From Dryocosmus kuriphilus (taxonomy: Eukaryota > Arthropoda > Insecta > Hymenoptera > Cynipidae): 64,000 bases of DNA. This document shows positions 21,183 through 33,692 of the stretch, one piece after another; positions within the stretch are counted from its first letter, which is position 1; every line of letters begins with the position of its first letter. The notes under the pieces were generated by a model that was not told the DNA's origin, made no database searches, and saw only the letters and a program-made list of their open reading frames with translations. The position numbers and the translations under genes were made by a program. The stretch is taken from contig CM076196.1 in the NCBI GenBank assembly GCA_038277395.1, forward strand, positions 82,215,786 through 82,279,785, written 5' to 3'.

Positions 21183-21961
21183 TATATGTTACGGCCAAAG
21201 ACCGGAATCGGGCATTGTCGACAACGCCCGGCCATTGTTGACAATTCCCGCAGAAGTCGGGCATTGTTGACATCTCCCGGTCATTGTCGACAATGCCCAC
21301 GGGTCTCGGTCAATGTTGAAGAACTAATATTACATCGTACATTGGCCGGGCATTATTAACAATGCCCGAACGTGTGCGGCCAATGTTTAATCATGAGTTT
21401 TCAAGAAAATCTCCCCCTCATTTTTCGGCCCCTCCCCCTCAATTTCAAGCCCCCTCCAACCCCCTTTCCAACCCCTTTTTTTCAGCCCCAATAATTACAA
21501 CCACAACAATAATAATAAGAAAATCGCTTTTTCTCTTGATCTCTTTGATAGAAATGATCATATTCTCATACTGTTCCCGATTTAAGGTAAAATTCAGATT
21601 TCGACCGTCGCGACAAATCGATTTTCCTCTTCAAAGCGCCTTCTTACTATTCTCAAAAATAATTGATAAAATCAAAGAAAATATTCCTGTTGTTAAATAT
21701 AACTAATTTTGAAAGAGTCGAGACAGATAGATTTCCGATTTTGACAACAATGCCCGTAGACGGCTGGGCATTGTCATCAATGACCGGCCAATGTCCGAAA
21801 TGAAGTGAGTCTACCGACTGTAACAGATAATGCCCGACGGCAGTGGACACTGTTGACAATTCCCGGCCGTTGTCAACAACGCCCAATGGCGCCGGACATT
21901 GTCGTCAATGACCGGCCATTCTCCGACATTGACCGATTCCGGTCATTGTCCGTAACATATA
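21183..21961. mobile_element. MITE with palindromic GGGCATTGTCGACAATGCCC-type arrays
   Basis: Inverted tips TATATGTTACGG at 21183 and 21961. Both ends (21193-21380 and 21745-21955) are packed with variants of the self-complementary unit CGGGCATTGT(C/T)(G/A)ACAATGCCCG. The middle (21390-21740) is ordinary AT-rich sequence with a C-rich patch. No transposase frame. Inserted in the right part of the hAT element. Confidence 0.75.
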
Positions 21962-22779
21962 TAACTTTAACATAGGCGTCACACTACACTACAGCTGCCC
22001 TCCCCCCCTGGCGTGTGACGTAATACTTGAACGGCCTCTATATAAATATATTTTAATCGATTGAGCAATGCTTACTGAAGAAAAATAAATGACATTCAAA
22101 TTTTTTGTTGTAAATAAGTAGACACAAATACGCAAAGTGAAAAAAAGTGTTAATCTTAGTCATCTTCATCAAATTATAATGAAAATAATCAAAATTTCAG
22201 GTTTTATTCTACTTATTCGCAATCAAAAAGTACACAACAAAAACTTCCTATAATTTTTTCCTCCATACTACCTCAAAAATAAAATTAGGTATACTTTATT
22301 CTAGTCTAAAAACAAGGTACCAAATTCATTTTCTGTTCCACGTTATACGCACTGTTTCGATTGTTGTTCGGCATAGTAGGATCCATTCTTTTCATAAAAA
22401 TATTTCTTTAAAAACATAGTTTACAGATTAGTAAAGTAAGATTCTTGATTATTTTATGTAAATTGTATTGTATTGTATTGTATTTATATATTGTATTAAA
22501 AATTACAAAAAATAAGTAACGTGAAGGTAACACGTTAATTTTCTTTAGTGACTGTAACGGGAGCGTGTTAAAAGTTTTTAGGTACGCGTTACTTTTGGCT
22601 GGTAGCGTATTAAACACTAGTTAATGAAATCCAAATTGGGAAAATCTAGAATGACACCCTTTTGCGCAAATTTATTTTTTGCATTTACCTTATTTTCTGA
22701 AAATGCTGTCTTCTTATATCCTTTTCATTACAGTCTTTTTTTTTAAACAACAATACAATTTTATTCAAAGTTAACATTG

Positions 22780-23150
22780 TCAAAGTGACTAAATAGAATT
22801 TAAAGAAACTCTTTACGTAGAAAAAAAGTTAGAAATAAAGCTGTACTGTTTTATAGACCACCCTCGGTGAAATTCACATTTTCATTCAACACGAAATTCG
22901 AAATTTCCTTAAAAATTTCCTGCTGTACCTAGGATATATCGGAAATCTCCCGTCTCTCGATAAAGTAACTATATAGAATTCAAAGAAACCTTTTTTAACT
23001 CACAAAAAAAAAGTTAGAGGAAAAGCTCTACTGATTTATATAGAACACCCTCGGTGGAATTCACGTTTTCATTGAGCACGAATATCACCTATATTCCTTT
23101 CTTAAATATTGCTATGTACTTCTATCAATTTCGTATTTCTCCGTTCTCTC
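22780..23150 (+). repeat. Two-copy tandem repeat (~185-bp unit)
   Basis: Units starting near 22785 and 22965 share AAAGT.ACTA.ATAGAATT.AAAGAAAC, ACCCTCGGTG.AATTCAC and TTTTCATT.A.CACGAA. No gene. Confidence 0.8.
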
Positions 23151-23159
23151 CAGAAACCT

Positions 23160-23770
23160 AGAAATAATACTATGATTGAAAATGATAAAACGATGTAAAG
23201 AAAAGGATAGAATTTTTGGAAAGAAGGTCATAAGAAAGAAGAAAGAAGATATAAAGTTATAAAATAGAATAGAAAATGATAGACTTATTAGAATATAAAA
23301 AAAACAAAGATTTTGAAAGAAGAATTAGACAAAAAGTGATAAAAGAGGATCAAAAAGAATAGAATTTTTTCACAACGTAACAGAATTTGTAAAGAGAGAT
23401 GTGAAGAAAAGGAGATAAAAGTAGATAGAAGTGTACAGAATTTTTAGAGAAAGAAAGAGGGCAAAATGTGATCAATTAATCAAATAAAAATGAATAGAAT
23501 TAGGATAAGTAAAATAGAAAATTTTTCAGAAAGAATTCATATTTTCGCAAACAAGATGTAGGATAAAACAAAACAGACAGTATACTAAAATTTGATATAA
23601 TTGGATAGCATTTGAAAAGAACATGGTTTAGAATCGAATGTAAGTAGTAATAGAGTTGGGAAAAAAACAGAATGAATACGAAGAGAATAAAAATTTGATA
23701 AAAAAAAGAATTAAAATTTTTTCATTAAATTTGTATATGTTTATTAGAAAAAATAAATATATAGAAAATA
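23160..23770. repeat. Purine-rich low-complexity tract
   Basis: About 600 bp made mostly of A and G, with recurring ATAGAATAGAAAATGAT- and AAAGAAGAAAGAAG-like runs on the plus strand. No coding frame. Confidence 0.75.
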
Positions 23771-23973
23771 TATATTAAAGTAGAAATGAATTGCAAGGTT
23801 TATAACAAAACAAGTTTTGTTTTCCTTTTCTATCCAGCCCTATTTCAAAATTTCCATTGCTGTCCGTCATTTTTTCAACAGAGAATGTATATAAGTTGGA
23901 AATTAAATTCTTAAAACTGTGCCATATACATTTTGCGTCTATCGCCGATCTTTTCAAGAAACTTAAGGGCAGG

Positions 23974-24833
23974 TGACACACACAAAATTCCTATATTATC
24001 GACCTCAATTTTTAAGATTTATCAATTTATTTTTTGAATCACAGAACTTTTTTTGTAAATAAAATATCGGACTGAAACCTTGGGAAATGCTTGAGAAGAC
24101 AATAAATTGCGTTTGTGTGCATTATTTGCGTAGGAATTTTGAAGAAAGTTTTTTTCGACGAAATTAAAACTGGAAAGTTTTGGAGCAGATGAATAAAATC
24201 TCCAGAAATTTTTTGAATCTCTGAACTTTTTTTATACATGATATATTGGCCTTAAACTTTCAGAGAAGCAAAAGGGGACAATAAAATACGTTTTTATATG
24301 CGATTTAAGCATAAATAATGTAAAAAGATTTGTAATTAATAAATAAATTCCTAGGAGATACCGAGCATGCTGTTGAAATCTATAATCAATTTGTCTTTTT
24401 TTCAGTGGAGCAGTATTAAGGTAAACAACTCCTCTGTCTTGAAGAAAATTAAGCAAACATCATTAGAAAACATTATACACAATAATTTTTGTACGTACAG
24501 TGCAAATAAACAAACAAGTATATAAATTTGCGATGCAACGGGTCATCTGTTCTGAACCCGAGGTATGTCGCGTGTCGCATGCCATCGCTCTGCCATTAGG
24601 AGCAACGTTGATTGCAACTAGCGTGAAATATGCTTCCCTTTTTAATTTCATCGAAAATAACTTTTTCAAAATTCCTACTCAAATAATGTATACAAACGCA
24701 ATTTAATGTCTTCTCATGCATTTCCCAAAGTTTCAGGCCGATATTTTATTTACAAAAAAAGTTTTGAGATTCAAAAACTAAATTAATAAATTCTGAAAAT
24801 TGAGGTCTGTAATATAGGTATTTTAGTGCGTCA
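23974..24833. mobile_element. Inverted-repeat element (~860 bp)
   Basis: Arms TGACACACACAAAATTCC (23974) and, inverted, TGACGCACTAAAATACC (to 24833) continue as inverted similarity for about 200 bp. This includes the TTTTTTTGTAAATAAAATATCGG and ATTAAATTGCGTTTGTATAC-like blocks near 24050-24115 and 24670-24765. The non-repeated middle holds no supported gene. Confidence 0.7.
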
Positions 24834-25439
24834 TTTAAAGTTTTTTACGCTCTTTGTAACTAAAAAAGTAAAAATGCATCGGTTGGTATTTATTATTTGT
24901 AAAATAAACTTTTGTTGTTCCTAGAACTCTACGCTTTGCCACACACGGTCCTTTTGCATTATTTAATGTTTTTACAAATTTTTTACGCTTTTTTAAAACT
25001 TTTGTTTTTAAATATGAGGGAAAAATATCAATCTTAGGACTGGCTTTGTTGGTCAACTTCAGTGACATATGCCCGCGAAAAATAATGACAGGTTTGTCGT
25101 TAGAATTGTATCTGATTAAAAACACGTGTGGAGAAAGTAGATTGTAATTCGAATATAATGAAGAAAACTGAATCTGAATATAATGAGGAAAATTCTAATT
25201 TCAACGGCATGTACTACAGCGCTGAATTTCTTATAAAGTGCAAAACATGTAATGCATTTTTTATTCGCCTCCAGTGGATGGTAGAACTTTAAAAATATTA
25301 TATTGTATATTTGTTGGGTATAGGGTTAATAAGTTTACAAGAGTGAGTGATGTTGCATTTTTTATCAATGATATCTAGCTAACAATTTTAGTGCGGTAAT
25401 TACTCATAAAATGAAAAAAGTATAAATCTCACGGATGAG
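24834..25439. other. No gene seen
   Basis: AT-rich sequence. The minus-strand open frame at 24835-25125 has no motif and no splice context. Confidence 0.4.
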
Positions 25440-26480
25440 AGAAAAATTGATAAAAATTAATGGCTTTCTGTCGGAATTCGCGCTTTACGATCGATACGGT
25501 ATTTAACTAGGGCTACGCGCTCGGTATTTGTACATCCACCTACATTTCTGGGTACAGGCCTTTTAAAATTAAAGATCAAACCATTGACCAGTGTAATTTG
25601 GTAATTTTGAATTTTTTGTTAAAGCTCCTTCGGCTTTAACAAATACATTCTCATCACTTGTCTCGCACTTTGCAACCGAATGAAGTTTGTCCAAAACGCG
25701 AAATTTTTTTTTTGCAGTTTGGCTGAAAATTAAATTGTTTACTTTTTGTATCATTTTTCACGATTAAAACAAAAAGTATGTGTGTCATCAAAAAATAGTC
25801 TCAAGGAAATTTGTAGATATTTTTAAGATAAACGTCTTTTGCTCATATAGTATGACGGGAAAATTAAATTCTTGATTTTTATTAATAAATTTGTTCAAGA
25901 TTCAAACAAAAACTATGTATCCTGTCAAAAAATGGTCTAAAATAAATATGTAAAACTTTTTAAGATGAATAATTTTTTTTCTGAGCATTTTTTTCGCATC
26001 GCATAGTTTTGCCGGAAAATTGAATTCATGATTTTGGTAACATTTTTCACCAATAACTCGGAAACTATGTGTCCTTTAAAAAAATTGTATGAGGAAATTT
26101 GTAGATCTTTTTAAGATGAGTAACTTTCTTTTTTAATGTTTTTTTCGTATCTCGCATGGTTTGGGCAGGAAATTGAGTGTTTAATTTTTTAAAAAGCTTT
26201 TTCGATGAATAAAACCTGAAACGTTGGTCAAAAAACGCTGGTTAAAGAACTCGTTCTTTCTTTTGAGACCTTAAAAAAGTGTGTCAAAGTGCAATCCAAT
26301 CCGATTGGGTTTTCGAAAATTATCCGGTATATAGACGACGAGGACAACGACAACAACGACAACATTCAGACAAACATCACCCTAAAACCTGTTTTTTTTT
26401 TATTCACTCATAAAGTCAGTTTTTACATAAAACTAATATTTGCTCATTGAGGTGAGAATGTAAAAAAAGAATTTTTTATT
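25440..26480 (+). repeat. Dispersed repeat family A, copy 3
   Basis: Contains the head CGCTCGGTATTTGTACATCC, several modules with 'AAACAAAAACTATG', the GACAACGACAACAACGAC stretch (26345-26370) and the ACATAAAACTAATATTTGCTCATTGAG tail. The head region is closely matched at 54740-54960. Confidence 0.75.
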
Positions 26481-26990
26481 AAATAAATTTGCTTTATTCT
26501 CAAATTCAATTATTTTTTAGTAAAAAAATGTCTTTCATTTCTATCTAATGCCTTTTCTTCATTTTTAAAATGCCCGGAATGTGTATTTTCGAAATTTATT
26601 TGCATTCTGGGTAAATAAATACCTCGAAATGTGCAAATATTTGAGATTCTTTTCACTTTAGGCCGAGACGGAAATCTTATGACATGTGGAAAGCAAACTC
26701 GGGCAAGAAGTGAAGTGTTAGTCCAAGACGACAGTAGTATGCTTTCTTAAATGTGGGTCGACTTTCTGTCGAATAAATGTCCTATTAAGGTGAAAAACCT
26801 ACACTAGAAATAAAAAAAGGAAACACTTTAGGGAAACGCGATAAAAATGCAAAATGAGCATTTATAAATGCGTAGACACAGTTTTGTGTTTGAGGAAGGT
26901 TGAAGTTGATTTATTATTATCTGAGTTTGAAAGTGTGGCGAGTAAACAGGGGAAAAAAATTATTTGTGATTTTATAATTTCAATCAAGCT

Positions 26991-26992
<2 letters not shown>
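26481..26992. other. No gene seen
   Basis: AT-rich stretch; no exon or RNA gene recognised. Confidence 0.4.

Positions 26993-27058
<66 letters not shown>
26993..27058. repeat. (AT)n microsatellite
   Basis: AT dinucleotide tract with two ATG interruptions. A short open frame over it is an artefact. Confidence 0.97.
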
Positions 27059-27668
27059 AACAGAATGTCTTTTTTTTATTATTTATAAACGTTTAATTCT
27101 TGTAATTCATTTCTTATTAGTAGTTTCTAATGTTTTATATACATAATTATTGATTTATAGTTTTACTTAATAGAGGTGTATTTCAGCTTGGTCGGGAAAG
27201 TACATTTTAATACTTATTTATTTCCTTCTATTTGAAAAGATTAAGCTCATTTACTAATTATAATAAGTGCGTCAACTGTCAACAGAATTTTTCTTTACTC
27301 CCCTAATCAGGAAATGAGTTTCTCCCGTTCAATATCCCCCACGATATCCCTTATTTATAAGGGTATAATGCTATCGCAAGAAATAAATTTTCCCTGTCAA
27401 TCATTCATTGTTTGAAGGAAGCAAAAACCATTTTATCATCTAGCTTTCTTATAGATTATGATTATTGTGGGTAATAAAAAATATCATACTTATATCTATT
27501 TCTGTCATTAATTAACTTATCTTTTCTTTTGTAATTTTTTATTAATTATTAGTATGAAGCATCCAAGTAGGTATTTATTATGCTTAAAAAATGTATGATT
27601 GACTAAAAATATATTTTCCTCACACTTTAATAATAAAAATAGATAAATGTACTTTTTTTTTGTTCTAG

Positions 27669-27918
27669 GTACTTCGAAGACAATGGCGATGGAAGAATCT
27701 ACCTTCCCTCGTTTGATAGTACCTGCTTCCCACACGGCACTGTCTGGCGACTTGACAGTTATTATTTTAGATTTCCCAGCACCAAATCACATAGAAACAC
27801 CAGAGGAAGTAACAGCAACAACAACAACAACAACAACAAATTCTCTCATGGATGGGGATAAGGAATATTATGACTTGACCAAACACGAAAGCACAATTCA
27901 GGGTCCTTATGTTATTAG
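27669..27918 (+). CDS. Host gene exon A (internal exon of an unidentified extracellular-type protein)
   Basis: 250-nt exon bounded by TTTTTTTTGTTCTAG upstream and ATTAG|GTTTGT downstream. It enters after 1 nt of a codon and leaves 2 nt, which the next exon completes as Ser. It encodes about 83 residues including FPRLIVPASHTALSGDLTVIILDF, a Thr-rich run (eight Thr codons, partly an ACA microsatellite) and KHESTIQGPYVI. There is no signal peptide, so at least one 5' exon must lie upstream. The strongest evidence is that this exon and the next four join with compatible phases into one open frame. I do not recognise the family; expression data would settle the 5' end. Confidence 0.75.
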
Positions 27919-28249
27919 GTTTGTGAAATTTAATTAAATTAATATTGCATTTTTTAAATTAATTATTAGACAGTTATAAAAGGGTATTAGGGTGCAAAAT
28001 TGTATTAGGAGGGGTTCACATAAATTTGGCTCGAATTGTTTTTAAACAGCATGAAACTTGGTATATGTGTCCTTAGTAAGACAAAAAAAAGATTTAGAAT
28101 CGAGTGATAAACATTTTTTCAACACTTTTTTAAAGAGGGTCAAGTTTCATTGAAAGTCAAGTATTTTTTTAAACAATGAAGATAATTGAAATTTTGCTTT
28201 TGATTTCCACGGAGGACTTCTTATTATTTCTAAATTCACAAAAAAAATA
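27919..28249. other. Start of host intron A-B, no feature
   Basis: AT-rich intronic sequence between the exon A donor and the first repeat block. Confidence 0.5.
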
Positions 28250-29340
28250 TTAAACGTTTGATATATAACAAAATGGCGACCGTTTTTCTGAAAATAAAAT
28301 TCTTTTTCAATATGCAAGATACGGAAAAAAAGTCAAGAAGAAAATTATTTCTTTCGAGTCTTCTTACAAAAAGTTGTATTCCATTTCTGATAGCTTGCAT
28401 AATTTGTAACAAAAAATTTCGTTTTTATTTTTTAATTAAAAAAAAATTTTTTTTAATGGAAGAACTTTTTGCAGAACTCATCGAAAGGAACCATTTTGAT
28501 TTTAGACTTTTTCCGTTCCCACATATTTTTTGAAAAAAAAAACAACTTTTTTTGAGAAGGATGGCCATTTTCTGCATTTTTAACAATTTGAACAACAATA
28601 ATTGTTGTGAAAAATACCGAATTTGAAAAAATGCCTTCTTTAAAAAAATGTTTGGCACCTCGTTCAATATGCCAGGGATCACAATTCGGTAGCCGAAAGT
28701 CTAGAATTCGTCCTATTAATATAAAACTTGATTTCACAATGTTTTTTGAGTCGCTAATTTTAAATCTGAAACCAAGTTTTCAAAATTCAAAATGGCAGAA
28801 CCAATATTTCGGCCGAATATTTTTAAACATGACCTGATTTTCAAAATTCAAAATATGGTATCCAATATGGCGAACAAATTTGTTTAAATATGAGCTCATT
28901 TGCATAAAACTTATTCCGTAAAGGTTTTTTTTAGGTCGCTGATCTGAAATATGAGTACAGATTTTCCAAGCTCAAAATATCGGTTCCAATATGTCGACCA
29001 AATTTTTTTTAATATAACCTGAGTTGTATAAAACTCAGTAAAGATTTTTTTTAATTTTCTAAGTTCATTAAAAAAATGTTTATATTTGTCCATATAGGAT
29101 CCGTCTTTTCGCATTATGTAATTCTGATAAAAAATTTGAAATCTGTGGTCCAAAAATCTTTAAAAAATTAGTTTCATGCATATCAAGTAATTTTTCTAAT
29201 TTCGGCGGCCATATTGGATCCGACATCATGAATTTTGAAAAGATGGTCTCAGATTTGAAATGAGCGGCCGAAGAAACCTTTGCTAAATGAGTTTTATAGA
29301 ACTCAGGTTGTAGTTTTAAATTTTCGGTCACCATATTGGA
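28250..29340. repeat. Intronic block of dispersed and tandem repeats
   Basis: 28440-28650 belongs to the same family (D) as 36540-37060 and 38160-38770 ('GCAGAACT.ATCGAAAGGAAC' motif). From about 28790 onward, diverged units of roughly 110-130 bp repeat 'TTCAAAATTCAAAATGGC..CCAATAT.GGCCG' in varying orientation. Many short open frames here are repeat artefacts. Confidence 0.6.
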
Positions 29341-30878
29341 TCTGCTATTTTGAATTTTGAAAATCTTATCCCACATTTGAAATAAGCTACCTGAATAACT
29401 TTTACGGAATGAGTTTTTATGCAAATTAGCTCATATTTCATAAATTTTGGTCGCCGCATTGGATCCGTCATTTTGCATTTTGAAAATCCCATCTCAGATT
29501 TGAAATCAGCGACCAAAAAAAAACCTTTATAAAATGAGTTTGATAGGTCATATTTAAAAACAATCGGCCGCCATATTTGTTAATTTTGAGTTTTGAAAAT
29601 CCGTACTGTGACCCACATTTCAGTATTATAAGGGATTTCTTTGGGTCTCTGAATATGAATTTCAGGTAAAAATGAAAATTTTTGAGATATTATCATTGGA
29701 ATTTTTAATTTGTATTTGAGTTTGTGAGGTAATTTAAGCTTTCAAGATAAAATTTGTATTTAGTTCGTGAGATAATTTAAGTTTTCAAGTTACAATAAAT
29801 TTTTCATAACTTTAAAGCTCAACTTAACTTAGCTTAATTTCAATTCGACGAAACTTATTATAAATGGATCAAGTTCTAGCTAAAGAAATTTTTTCATACC
29901 ACTACATGAGGGCCTTATAAGTGATTTAAGTCGACAATTTATTATCAATTCATATTAGTTCAGCTGTAAATTAAGAGGAAAATTTTCTGATACCTTTAGT
30001 ATAATGCCAGTTTTTAATTAAGGGAAGGCACCAAGGAAATTTAACAAATAAAATTTGTTAAATTCATTCTGGAGATTCACTGTAAATTTATTATTAATCT
30101 GCTATTTTGAATTTTGAAAATCTTATCCCACATTTGAAATAAGCGACCTGAATAACTTTTACGGAATGAGTTTTATGCAAATTAGCTCATATTTCAAAAA
30201 TTTTGGTCGCCGCATTGGATCCGTCATTTTGCATTTTGAAAATCCCATCTCAGATTTGAAATCAGCGACCAAAAAAAACCTTTATAAAATGAGTTTGATG
30301 CAAATCAGGTCATATTTAAAAACAATCGGCCGCCATATTTGTGTCGCCATTTTGAGTTTTGAAAATCCGTACTGTGACCCACACTCGGTATTATAAAGGA
30401 TTTCTTTGGGTCTCTGAATATGAATTTCAGGTAAAAATGAAAATTTTTGAGATATTATCATTGAAATTTTTAATTTGTATTTGAGTTTGTGAGGTAATTT
30501 AAGCTTTCAAAATAAAATTTGTATTTAAGTTCGTGAGATAATTTAAGTTTTCAATTAAAATAAATTTTTCCATAACTTTAAAGCTCAATTTAACTTAGCT
30601 TAATTTCAATTCGACGAAACTTATTATAAATGGATCAAGTTCTAGCTAAAGAAATTTTTTCATACCACTACATGAGGGCCTTATAAGTGATTTAAGTCGA
30701 CAATTTATTATCAATTCATATTAGTTCAGACTGTAAATAGAAGAGGAAAATTTTCTGATACCTTTAGTATAATGCCAGTTTTTAATTAAGGGAAGGCACC
30801 AAGGAAATTTAACAAATAAAATTTGTTCAGCCCCTTAGAAATATTCATTCTGGAGATTCACTGTAAATTTATTATTAA
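29341..30878 (+). repeat. 757-bp tandem duplication in intron A-B
   Basis: Units 29341-30097 and 30098-30878 are nearly identical, both running from TCTGCTATTTTGAATTTTGA to ACTGTAAATTTATTATTAAT. Small indels distinguish them: GTTCAGCCCCTTAGAAATA is present only near the end of unit 2, and a few bases are missing in unit 1 near 29550. No gene. Confidence 0.93.
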
Positions 30879-30930
30879 TAGTTCATCATTATTATTATTA
30901 TTATTATTATTTAATTATTCTCAAAGCAGA

Positions 30931-32567
30931 TATCCCTAGTAAAAATGGCAGATAGAATCCTAATAGAAACCTAATAGCGTGTACTTTCTATTAGTTTCTA
31001 TTATTTCTGAAAGCGTGTTTTGTTTCCGGTTTCTATGCGGTTTCTATGCGGCTTCTAAGCGGCAAATAAAAACTTCCTAATAGGATCTATTCGGTTTCTA
31101 ATAGGATTTGTTTAGAGTAAAGATACTTTCAAAGTGGAAGTTATTAGGATCCAAAAAGTTTTTGCAATCGGATGTCTAATAGAACCTAATAGAATCCTAA
31201 TAGAAACCTAATAGCGTTTACTTTCTATTAGGTTCTATTATTTCGGAAAGTGGGTTATGTTCCCGGTTTCTATGCGATTTCTATGCGGCTTCTAAGCGGA
31301 AAATAAGAACTTTCTAATCGGATCTATGCGGTTTCTAATTAAAATTTGTTTGGTGCAAAGTTACTTTCAAAATGAATCTAATTAGGAATGCTCTGCACGG
31401 AATATTTTCAGTACCCGCATTGCCTTATCCTACCAGATACTCGTACTGTGAAAGCACCAAAAAAAGAATCGATGACGATCAAACAGATGTATTAGATACA
31501 TCTTTTCATTCTAACTAATAGTGAAAAATTGTGGCTAACTTATAGCCCCGACGATCGACTACTATTGTGAGACAAGAATCCCTGCGCTCCTGGCGGAATT
31601 ACTCTGAACTACTGACCAGATCCGACAAAGTTCCGGATAGGGCCAGATAAGATTCCTTCGGGCGAATAATTCGATTTTATGATTTAAATGTCCGCTGGAA
31701 AGCCGAAGAGAACAGATAGCTAATAGAGCCACTTTGAATGCAGAACTTTGAATTTTAATCAAATAAAATTAACTCCATTAATCTACTTCCATTCCTAATA
31801 GAGCCTATTATAGAAGCAATTTTGTACTTATGCAACTTTCGATAAAATACATCCTAATAGATACCTAATAGAGCCACTTTGAATGCAGAACTTTGAATTT
31901 TAATAAAATAAAATAAATTCCAACTATCTACTTCCATTCCTAATAGAGCCTATTAGAGAAGCGTTTTTGTACTTATGCATCTTCCGATAAAATACGTCCT
32001 AATAGATACCTAATAAAGCCACTTTGATGCAGAACTTGAATTTCAATAAAATAAAATTAATTACAACTATCTACTTCCATTCCTAATAGAGCCTATTAGA
32101 GAAGAATTTTTTGTACTTATGCAACTTCAAAAAAAACTGTATCCTAATACACACCTAATAGACCCACTTTGGATGCAAAACTTTGAATATTCAAAAAATT
32201 AAATTAATTCCAATTATCTACTTTAATTCCTAATAGAGCCTTTTAGAGAAGCAATTTTGTACTTGTAAGATTTTGAGTAAATGAATACCTCATTGGTTCC
32301 GATTAAAACCTATTAGAGTAATCCTGCAAGAAGAATATTTGTTTTTGAAAGTATATAAGTGCCTAATAGAGCCAAATAGAAATCTTTTTTCAGTTACAAT
32401 TTCTGTCCCAATAGTGGATTAAATACCGATTACAACCGGTTAGAAACCAAGTTGAAATAAAACTTCTCATAAAAACCATTTAGAGGCATATAGAAATGTA
32501 AGTGGATCCTATGTGCCATTTAAACGGTTTCTATTATTTTAGTTATTCGGCATTTTTACTAGGGATA
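30931..32567. mobile_element. CTAATAG-rich inverted-repeat element (1.64 kb)
   Basis: Perfect 17-bp inverted ends TATCCCTAGTAAAAATG (30931-30947) and CATTTTTACTAGGGATA (32551-32567). The interior is full of CCTAATAGA(A/G)CC variants (left part 30950-31360). Four to five units of about 110-145 bp start at CCTAATAGAGCCTATTAGAG (31790-32290). No transposase frame. It lies in intron A-B about 170 bp upstream of exon B. Confidence 0.8.
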
Positions 32568-32737
32568 AGGGACTTTATAAATAATAATAATTATTGGCAT
32601 TGGCTTGCGTTTGAGGTGACTCAAGTTCGAGGGCTTGAAATCAAAGCAGTGGAAATAATTTGATTGCAACAATTAGGAATGATTATACGTATATTGGAAA
32701 TGAAAATGCAATTAAGCATTACTGTCTTTGTTTCTAG

Positions 32738-32939
32738 CGTTCTGCGACTGGATGAATTTACATCAGAATTGGTCGGACAAGTTCCTGTCGAAACCGAGTC
32801 GCCCATAGGTGGCAATATCTCCCTGACCATTCCCTGTGGCTTCTTCTCTCGAGGAGGAACCTACTCCATTCGTCTTCAATCAAAGTCTGCTCCCCCGCCT
32901 CCAAAATTTGCCAACATTGCGAATCTTCACCAAATACAG
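32738..32939 (+). CDS. Host gene exon B
   Basis: 202-nt exon between CTTTGTTTCTAG and CAG|GTAAAT. Its first base completes a Ser codon with exon A and it ends on a codon boundary. It encodes VLRLDEFTSEL, PIGGNISLTIPCGFFSRGG and TYSIRLQSK, ending NLHQIQ. The pattern 'L-x-I-P-C-x-F-F-x-x-x-G-x-Y-x-I-R-L' recurs in exon D, so it looks like one strand-rich module of a repeated extracellular domain. The upstream in-frame Met at 32664 lies in the intron and is not a start. Function unknown. Confidence 0.88.
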
Positions 32940-33692
32940 GTAAATGAATTCCCTCAATCTCTCCCCAATTAAACACTTTCGGTTGCTTAAATCCACTATC
33001 TTCTCTCCAAGGACCGAATCAAAATTTTCAAACTTAATTGAAGGTCTCTTAATAACTGCTTCAGCAATTTTGTTTCTACATTTTCTGAGACAAATTATAA
33101 TTAAGTTGAATTCATACAAAATAAATTAAATCCTCCTCTCCTTTTGATTTGGAAAGGTTTTAATTACTGAAAAACGAAGGAGAATAATTGCTAAAGAAAT
33201 CTTTATTTCAGAACTATAACTGGTTTCTGGTAAAAGGGAAGAGACTTTTTTATTGAAAATTCTTTTCAGATTTTCAAATTGAGAAATAAGTTATTTGTCT
33301 TGCCACTTTATTTCAACTTTTCTGGATTCTAGTTGAATCGACGTAAAATTTTACGAACTTCTGTATCATGTTTCAATTGTTCTGATTGCTGAATGGACAT
33401 TCTGCTTTTCAGAGAATATACTTCTGTGAAGTGCTGTGAAATCTAATAATGTGCGACGACTCGCAATTTTTAAAAATATGGTTGACTGCGTCTGGAATAA
33501 AAAATCTCGGTCCAGAAAGGCATTAGGTTAAATATTTAATTAGAATTTAACATTTATCTCTGCTTTTTTAAATATAATGATGAATCATTTGAAACTCTAG
33601 AAAAATAGTTTTTTAACAAGTCAATAAACATTTAATAAAGTATTAATATTGATTAAAAAATCATTAAATTCTATAATTATGACATTTTTCAG

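Larger units (their letters stand above)
16402..22619. mobile_element. hAT-type non-autonomous element, split by later insertions
   Basis: The left tip CAGTGTTTGACAG at 16402 matches the tip of the intact hAT MITE at 58877. The right tip reads ...GTATTAAACACTA at about 22605-22619. GTAACG-rich sequence follows the inserted element (20870-20990) and precedes the right tip (22515-22590), as in the 58.9-kb copy. The original element would be about 1 kb once insertions at 16417-20852 and 21183-21961 are removed. The flanking 8-mers agree only partly (GTTAAAAG / GTTAATGA), so the exact ends are uncertain. Confidence 0.55.

Noticed and set aside
32664..32737. ATG upstream of exon B as the gene start
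   Set aside because: It lies before a good acceptor site (TTTCTAG), and exon A joins at that acceptor with a compatible phase.
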